A DNA stretch of 17,416 nt, from assembly GCA_964404215.1 (NCBI GenBank), contig CAYOJF010000106.1, positions 1 to 17,416 on the forward strand. The letters run 5' to 3'. Below are positions 9,041-17,416 of this stretch, piece by piece. Within the stretch, counting starts at the first letter, position 1, and each line of letters opens with the position of its first letter. The DNA comes from Aureispira sp964404215. Lineage in GTDB: Bacteria > Bacteroidota > Bacteroidia > Chitinophagales > Saprospiraceae. A program made the position numbers and the translations under genes. The notes under the pieces were generated by a model. The model worked only from the letters and a program-made list of their open reading frames with translations. It was not told where the DNA came from and ran no database searches.

Positions 9041-12000
9041 TATTTTGTTTTGTATCGAAGCTTAGAAAAGCTTCTTTGTGAAAACATGCAAAACATCAAA
9101 ATAATAGTCCCAACCTTCTGAAATTCTAACATGTTATTAATAGTTATTTGGTATAGCCAAGCCTTGTGCTTGTTTCCAAATGAGAGTGCAAATGTACGTT
9201 AAATAAGCTAGAATAACGATTTTTTTTGTTCGAATGCCTAAAAAGGATACTTTTTTTAGAAAAAGGATGACCTCTGAAGTCCTTTACTAGAAAGGGTTTA
9301 AGTGTAACCTGTAACTATTGGTAATAGTCTTAGGTATTTTATTTTTTTTCATGTCTAAGTACTGTCATCCCATTATAGAATCGTAGTGATCTAGTTCATG
9401 ATAAACGAATAAGCTATCTTTAGTAAGTGCTGTTTTTCAATCAAACTATGTGGTAATGGCAGTTGTGCCAAACCAATCAATCTACGCATGATTTCTATGC
9501 CTGTTAGCTCTTGTAGCTTTTGTTTTTGCAATGGTAATGTATAATGTTCTTGGATGAAAGTTACCCAAGTAATGTCTTGCGTAGCTATAATCAAATGAGC
9601 TGCCATTACTCCTAGATCAAATTCAGGTTCTCCTACAAAACTGAATTCAGGGTCAATAACATAGAGTTGATTCTCTACCTGCATCCAGCTACCAGGATAA
9701 TAATCGCCATGTAGGAGCGTAGAACCTTTTGCTAGATATTGTTGTCCTAGATGTTCTACTTTTTGCCGCAATGCTAAATCTTTTTGGTAGACCTCAGCAA
9801 GCTCTTGCAGCCCATCTTGAATACTATTCAAATCAAATCCATTATTTTCTATAAATGGCAGGCTGAAAATATGCTGATAATTGAGTTTTCGGAGTTCTAG
9901 ATTGAGTGGGAAGTCTACAGAGGCAGTAGTTTGATGTACCTGTTCTAAAAAATGAAGTAGCTGCTTTACAGATGCTGGTGTGATCTGTTGTGAAGTGTAA
10001 ATAGAAGTCATGTCTTCACATTGACCGAGGTCTTCGAGTAGCATCAAATGGGCTTCCGAATCATAATGAAATACTGTAGGTATCCGCACAGGACTATCTT
10101 TCTCAATAGAAACAGCTTTGTAAAATTGATATTCTACATCAATCCTATCTAGAGGAGCAGCCAAATCTTGATATTTTTGGACAAAAGGACGCGATTGTTT
10201 TAGAATCAAAGAACGCTGATTGGTCTGTAGCCGTAAGACTACATTCATATTACCTGCTCCAGGTACAGTGACCGCTGTGATGACTTCATTTTTGTTTAGC
10301 CAATTTTTATTCTGGAGATAAACCGTCAGTTCCTCAGGACGGGTCTGGACATCAATATATTGCACGAGTAGATTAGTTTAATTTCTGAAAGAGATATAGC
10401 GTTCTGGATTAATTGCTTGCCCATTGAACCAAAGTTCAAAGTGGAGATGAGGTCCATCTGTCATTTCACCTGTGTTACCAATGACTGCAATTCCTTCTCC
10501 CGCTCGTACAATATCCCCTTCTTTTTTAAGCAATGAGGAGTTGTGCTTGTAGAACGAGATAGCATTGTTATCATGCTGTATACCAATCATGTGTCCTGTA
10601 GCGGCTGACCAAGTTGCAACGATTACAGTACCTCGTTGAGTGGCACGGATAACTTCGCCTCTTGGTGCAATAATATCAGTACCAAAATGCCCTCTAAATG
10701 GAGCAAAAGAATCGGAAACAATTCCCTTGATTGGAGGATTAAATATAATAGCATCTACACTACCATCCTCTATCAAAGTACTTTCTACCAAATTACCTAG
10801 TTCTGCTTCATTGTCTACTCTTTCTATTAGAGCTTGTAGTTCTTCTGACTTCTGAGTACTAGGGGCGTCCTCTACGGCTGCTACTATTTTTTCAGATTCT
10901 ACTTGCTCAACTTCATTTTCGTACTCGAAATCTTCAAAAACAAGCCCTTGCATCTGTGCAATGTACATGTCTCTACTGGAGACTGCCTGCTGGAGAGAGT
11001 CTACTAGTAAGTATACTTCACTAATTTGTTTGCGAACTTCTTGTGTACTACGTTCAGGGACTAGATATCCTAGGGGAGTGTATATCATTAGTATAATTGT
11101 AACCAAACTAACTGCCATCACAACACCACCAGCAATAGCGAAAACATTAAAGCCCGTTAGTCGGAAAGAACGTTCCTCTTGAAATGTTTCGTCATTCATC
11201 AACACCAGACGGTGTTTATCATCTATCCAGTCAAACATAGTTTTTATTTTAGTCTAATCTCTTTTCTATAGGATTAGTATTTATATTTTGAATTTTATAC
11301 AAAAATAGTAAAACTAGAGTGGTATTTCGGATTCATAACCCTAGACTTTCGTTAAAAAAACGATATAAAACGCCAAATATGGAATAAAGACTGTAATTTT
11401 ATGTGCATTCTAGACATTCTTTCCGTTTAGGAATAAGAAGATGTTATTAAGAAGTTATTCTGAGTAATATCTAAAAAACTAATACCAAATATAATTTATG
11501 AAAAGCATTCTCTCAATAACTATTACGCTTCTAATTTCCTTCTTGTTGGCACCGAGTTGCTCCAAGGTTAAATTTTATCACAATGTAACAGGGAGGTATA
11601 ATGCCTATTATAATGCTGGACTCAAGCTATCTGAAAGTTTCGATATGCTACAGAATCAGCATAAGGATAATTACAACAAACTACTCCATATGTATCCCTA
11701 TGCTGCGGTAGCAGATGCAGGATCTGTCAAGACGCTATTGGATGAGGCGATTACAAAATGTGCCAGAAATGTAATGTTGCACGAAATCAGTAACTGGACA
11801 GATGATAGTTATCTGATGATGGGAAAAGCGGAATTTCTTCAAAAAGAATACGAAAAAAGTGCAGGTACTTTTCAATACATTGTAGAAAAGTACAATCCCG
11901 AAGCGATAGCTAAAGCCGAAGCAAAACGAAAAGCTGCGAACAAAAAAGGCAAGAAAAAACGCAAACGGAAAAAGAAGAAAAAACGGAAAAAGAAAAAAAA

Positions 12001-15000
12001 GAAAACCACAAACAAAAAGAAAAAACCTTCGCCTAATAGTGGCGGTGGGGAAGATGACGAAGAAGAGGAAGAACCTATCAAATATGGAATTAAGCATCGT
12101 CCAGTACACCATAAGGCAATGCTTTGGTTAGCTAAATCCTATATTGAGCTAGGGATGTTTGATGAAGCAGGGTACAACCTTCGTCAACTCAATAATGATG
12201 GGACATTACCTAAAAAAATGATTCCAGAAGTAAAAGCAGTAGAAGCATATAGTTGGATCAAGCAAAAAGAATATACTAAAGCGATAGAGCCCTTAGAAGC
12301 AGCAGTAGCTGCTACTAAGAAAAAGACGATCAAGAACAGATACGTTTATCTATTAGGACAGTTGTATCAAATGCAGGGCAACAATACATTAGCAATGGAG
12401 AGTTTTTACAAAACTTTGCGTTTGCGTCCAAGTTATGAGATGGAATTCAATGCCCGTCTGAATATGATTAAAAATGCTGCTCAAGTAGATGGGAAGAAAC
12501 CTGTTGATCCCGAAATAGCACTCAAAAAAATGTTGAGGGATAGCAAAAATGAAGAATACAGAGATCAAATTTATTTTGCCTTAGCTCAAATTAAACTAAA
12601 ACGAGGAGATGTAGATGGAGGAATTGCGGCATTGGAACAGTCCCTTAATATTGGATCAAACCCAATGCAACGAACAGAGGGAAGTTTATTGTTGGCAGAT
12701 TTGTTCTATGAGAAAGAAGATTATATTAAAGCACATGCATACTATGACACTACCCTAATGAATATGGGGAAAGAGGATGAACGCTATTCAGCTACCGATG
12801 ATAGTCGTCGAAAACTGGCTGGTGTTGCCAAGCATTTGGCAGCAATGGCTTACCAAGACAGTATGTTGCGTGTGGCTCAGTTTGACCGAAGAGAACAAGA
12901 ACTATGGGCGGTAAAGGGGATTGAGATGGATGAGAATAGTGGCAAAAATGAACAAGTAAGTATCAATAGTCCTCGTGGAAAAGGAGCAGCAAGCCTAGCG
13001 GAAGCAGAAGGTTTTAATGGTGCTCGCCCCAATAAACAACGTCCGCCTGCTCGTTCTGGTGGTGGAATTACTATTAGTGATAATGCTAGACAGCAGTCCA
13101 AATTTGCTCTTTATAATACTTCTTTATTGAAGAAAGGGGAGAAAGAATTTGACAAACGCTGGGGAGAGCGTGCTTGGGTGGATAACTGGCGTAGAGCGAA
13201 CAAAAAGGATGAAGGAATTGATAACGAAAGTATCGCACAAGATGCTCCACCTAAAACTCAGGCAGAAATAGACGCTTACCTGAAAGCGAAAGGGGTACCT
13301 CAAAACCCAGCAGAAGTAGCGGCAGCAGAAGTAGTTTTAGTAGAGTCAAAGTACAAAGCAGCAGTTGCTTATCAAGAAGATCTAAAACGATCAGATAAAG
13401 CACTTCAGTTGGTAGAGGAATTGGTGAAAAAATATCCCGAAAGCAAGTATGCTGTAGAAGCGTTATTTTTAGGATATAACATTCATTATGCTGCTAACAA
13501 CCAGACAAACGCAGATTACTACAAAGATCAAATCTTGAAGAACTATGGTTCTAGCAATATTGCGAAGGTATTGAAGGATCCTGATTTTGCTAATGCAGAG
13601 CAAAAACGCTATGCGGCTGTCAATGACTATTATGAAGAAACCTATCAGCTTATTCGTGATGGTAATCCCGAAAAAGCATTAGAGAATGTACGAAAAGTAG
13701 CCGATGTTTTTGGTAGCAATTATGAAATGAAAGCTCGTTTTGCAATTCTAGAAGCTATGTGTATGGGAAGTATTAAAGGAGAAAAAGAGTACATCCGTGC
13801 TCTACGAGTAGTCGTGACTAGTTTTCCAGATACTAAGGAAGAAGAACAGGCCATTAATATGTTGGCGGTACTGACCGATAAAAATGCTAATAAGTCCAAT
13901 AAGCCTATCAAAAATAAGAGTGTTATTCCTTATACGCTGAATATGGATGCAGAGCACTATATTTTAATTGTTTTTGATAATGAAAAAACAAAAGTAAATC
14001 AGTACAAAGCTGGTATTGGAAGTTTTAATGTCAAGTACAACCCAGACCAACCATTTAGAGTGCGATCTATTTTTGTTAATATGACACAGCCTGCTCTTAA
14101 TATTCGCCCATTCAAAAATGCAGAAGAAGCACTAAACTATAGAGCTAGTGCTATTGCGGATAAACAATATTTGCAGGGAGCTAAAGGATATACTATGTAC
14201 GTTATTTCTAAGCAGAACTATGCGATTGCATTGTCTACACAGAAATTTGACCCTTATATTCCATTTCATGCCAAACACTACAAATAGAAGTGATAAAAAT
14301 ATCCTACAGGACCGAATACTCAATTGGGTTAACCATTGAATAAAATTGGCATCTCTTACAAAAAGAGATGCCAATTGTTTTATTATCTTTGTGGTACACA
14401 TTATCACGAATGTTAATTAGCATCAGTAAATAATGCATGGTAATGTCTAGTAATTAAATGAAATAATATTATGACGGATACGCAGGCAGAAATGGATATG
14501 GCTAGAGCAGCCAGAATCAAAAAATATACAAAGGGACTGAAATGGTTATGGCGTTTGTATATACTAGGTATTGCACTCGTTGCAGGATTATTTTTCTACC
14601 TTTCTTATGATTTACCTTCGTTTGAGGAGTTAGAAAACCCTAAGAGTCGAATTGCATCACATGTCTATTCTTCAGATGATGTTTTATTAGGGAAGTATTT
14701 TATAGAAAATAGAACGCCTGTTCTATATGATAGTCTTTCTCCTTTTTTGGTGAAGGCATTAGTCGCAACAGAGGATGCTCGTTATTATAGCCACTCTGGG
14801 ATTGATGCTCGTGCTATAGGGCGTGTGATTGTACGTACGGTCTTACTCAGACAACGTAATGCAGGTGGTGGTAGTACCATATCACAGCAGTTAGCCAAAC
14901 TATTGGTAGGGCGTCCTAACACAAAAGGTAAGAGTACACTAGTACGTGGTTGGTTGATCGGAACGACAAAGTTTAAAGAATGGTTGACGGCAGTTAAATT

Positions 15001-17416
15001 AGAGCGTTCTTATACTAAAGAGGAAATTATAGCCTTGTATTTCAATGAATTCGATTTTCTATATGGTGCCAATGGAATCAAATCTGCTGCGGAGATCTAT
15101 TTTGATAAAAAACCAGATAACTTAAGTATTACAGAAGCGGCTATGTTGGTCCGAATGCTTAAGAACCCATCTCTATATAATCCTCGCAAGCACCCAGAAA
15201 GAGCAAAGAAAGGACGCGAGCAAGTACTTAAAAATTTGAATGAAACTGGTGTGATTACAGAAGCAGAGTATAATGAACTGAGACAAACACCAGTAGATGT
15301 TTCTAAGTTTAGCGTCAAAGATCATAATGATGGATTGGCTCCTTATTTTAGAATGTATCTGAGAGAGCACCTCAAGAAACTATTGGTAAAATTAGCGAAA
15401 GAGGATAAACAATACCAAAAACCAGATGGTAGCCCTTACGATATCTACCGAGATGGTTTACATATCTATACGACTATTGACTCTAGAGTACAAGCACATG
15501 CTGAGAAAGCAGCTTGGGACCACCTCAAAAAACATCAAGAAAAACTATTTAAAGTTTGGAAAGATTGGGATAAAGATGATACCGAAATTAGTGCTCGTTC
15601 TAAAAACCCTTGGACTTACAAACTCTATAAGAATACAGCAGGAGAAATGGAACTCCGTCGAAAAAGTTTATTGAAGCATGTCTGGAATTCGGATCGTTAT
15701 CAACGAGTGAGAAGTAAATATATGCCAACAGTAGTCGCAGAGAAATTAAGAGATGTGGATGTAGACCGTTTGCTCCAAATTGTAGATTACAATAAAAAAC
15801 CTAGAAAGGAAAAGAAAAAAACAATTGACGGAAGAGCACTATTCAATAAATGGAAAGAGACTGGTTATATCAAGGATGAGCAAGCAGATCATTATGCAGC
15901 TATCTTAAGCTCTCCCAAAATAGAAGCGATCATCAAAGAGCAAAAGGCTATCATGAAACACATGAAAACGCCTACGGAAATGACTATATTTGCTTATAAT
16001 AAAAAGGCATCTAGAGATACGACTCTAAGTCCTTATGATTCTATTAAATATCATAGAATGCATTTGCAAACGGGGTCTATTGCTGTTGATCCCAGAACCG
16101 GAGCTGTCAAATCATGGGTTGGTGGAATCAACCACGAGTTTTTTCAGTTTGATCATGTCAATAAAGATCTTTTTGCTCGTCAGGTAGGATCTACTATCAA
16201 ACCTTTCTTGTATGGTCTAGCAGTACAGTTTAAGGGATATTCTCCTTGTCAAAAAGTATGGGATCAACCAACAACGATCTCAAAAGGGGAAGGTCAATTT
16301 GGTTTGGTCTCCGATTGGACACCCAATAATGTAGGTGGTTTTTCTGGGGATGAAATTACATTGACAGAAGCACTGAATCGTTCTCTTAACTCTGTTTCTG
16401 CCTATTTGATGAAAGATTTGAAAGGAACGAAACCTTTTGTTAATTTTTTGGCGGATATCGGCATAGATACTACCAATGGCAGAGTACCTAATCAACCTTC
16501 TATCTGTTTGGGGACACCCAATTTGTCACCTTTCGAGATGGCAGGTGGCTATACTATCTTTGCAAATGAAGGCATTTATACAGAACCAATGTTTATTGAT
16601 AGAATAGAGGACAAGAACGGAAATGTGATCTACTCTGCAGGAGCAGGACAAAGTACAGAAAGAGTATTGACAGAGCAGGATGCTTATGTAATGAATGAAA
16701 TGTTACAGCGAATACAGCGTGGTCGATTGAGAGGTGTGAAATCTAAGTATGGAGGGAAAACAGGAACAACTAACTCCTATGCAGATGGTTGGTTTATGGG
16801 AATTACCCCAGACTTGGTAGTAGGCACGTGGGTAGGATGTGATGACCGCTATATTCGATTCAAGAGTATTGGTAATGGTCAGGGGGCTAGAATGGCAAGA
16901 CCCATCTTCCAAAATCTTTTATTGAATTTAGAGTCAGATTCTACACTAGTACGAGATCGAGTGTATAGTTCTAAATCAAAATTCCCTGTTCCTCAAACAT
17001 TGAAACGAGAAATGAATTGTATCAAATTTACGGAACTAGCCAATAAGTCTAAGGGAAGTAGCGATGCGACGTCATCTGATATTTATAATGATGATTACTA
17101 AAAATCAGGATCATTTTTAGGGGTAGAGGCAACTTGAATAATTATTTGAGTTGCCTCTAGTTTTGTTCTGAACAGACCTCTTTTATTAGACGTTATTACG
17201 AATCGATTCGTATGGGAACGAAAATACCTTTTTCCGATTAATCTTCGTCAAGTACTCAATTTCGTAGCTATGGCTACGAATTTCCGCCTTTCCTTGCTAA
17301 TCAAAAAAATCTATCTCGCTCCCTCTATACAACTCTATTCGTAATAACGTCTATTAAATTGTGAAGAAAATATGTATAAAATCGAAAGCCTTGAAGCATT
17401 AAATCAATTACAGGAT

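Overview
The window looks like chromosomal DNA of a Bacteroidota bacterium. The evidence is a large exported protein with a C-terminal type IX secretion (T9SS) sorting domain, a PorW/SprE-type T9SS lipoprotein, A-rich start contexts without Shine-Dalgarno sequences, and several TAnnTTTG -7 promoter boxes. The style of the large surface protein and the orphan contractile-injection-type AAA+ ATPase would suit a Saprospiria-like lineage, but that placement is inference. I see no rRNA, tRNA, CRISPR array, integrase or transposase.

Layout. 1-181: AT-rich leader. 182-4189 (+): 1,335-residue T9SS cargo with a signal peptide, two DDDGDG metal-binding motifs, FG-GAP/VCBS-like repeats and a type A sorting domain, followed by a perfect 14-bp hairpin. 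4306-6942 (+): a closely spaced trio of a small outer-membrane beta-barrel-like protein, an AAA+ ATPase resembling those of extracellular contractile injection systems, and a possible GNAT-like protein. 6945-7178 (-): a conserved-looking 77-residue hypothetical gene converging on the trio with 2 bases between stops. 7268-9040 (-): DEAD-box RNA helicase with a DbpA-type RNA-binding domain, its own terminator and a 350-base upstream gap. 9391-11238 (-): a two-gene unit, M23 peptidase then a methylthioribose-kinase-like phosphotransferase. 11498-14287 (+): PorW/SprE. 14471-17101 (+): bifunctional class A penicillin-binding protein. 17182-17358: a palindrome-rich element with 22-bp terminal inverted repeats, just upstream of a gene start cut by the window end.

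How the genes fit together. The right half is an envelope block: a membrane-anchored M23 endopeptidase diverges from PorW/SprE, which is followed by PBP1A. This places peptidoglycan synthesis and cleavage next to a component of the secretion machine that must cross the peptidoglycan. The 182-4189 product is a plausible client of that machine. The helicase is a housekeeping RNA-metabolism gene.

The least explained parts are the AAA+/GNAT-like pair without injection-system structural genes, the kinase with an altered catalytic loop, the extreme Lys/Arg-then-acidic insert in PorW/SprE, and the inverted-repeat element at the right end.
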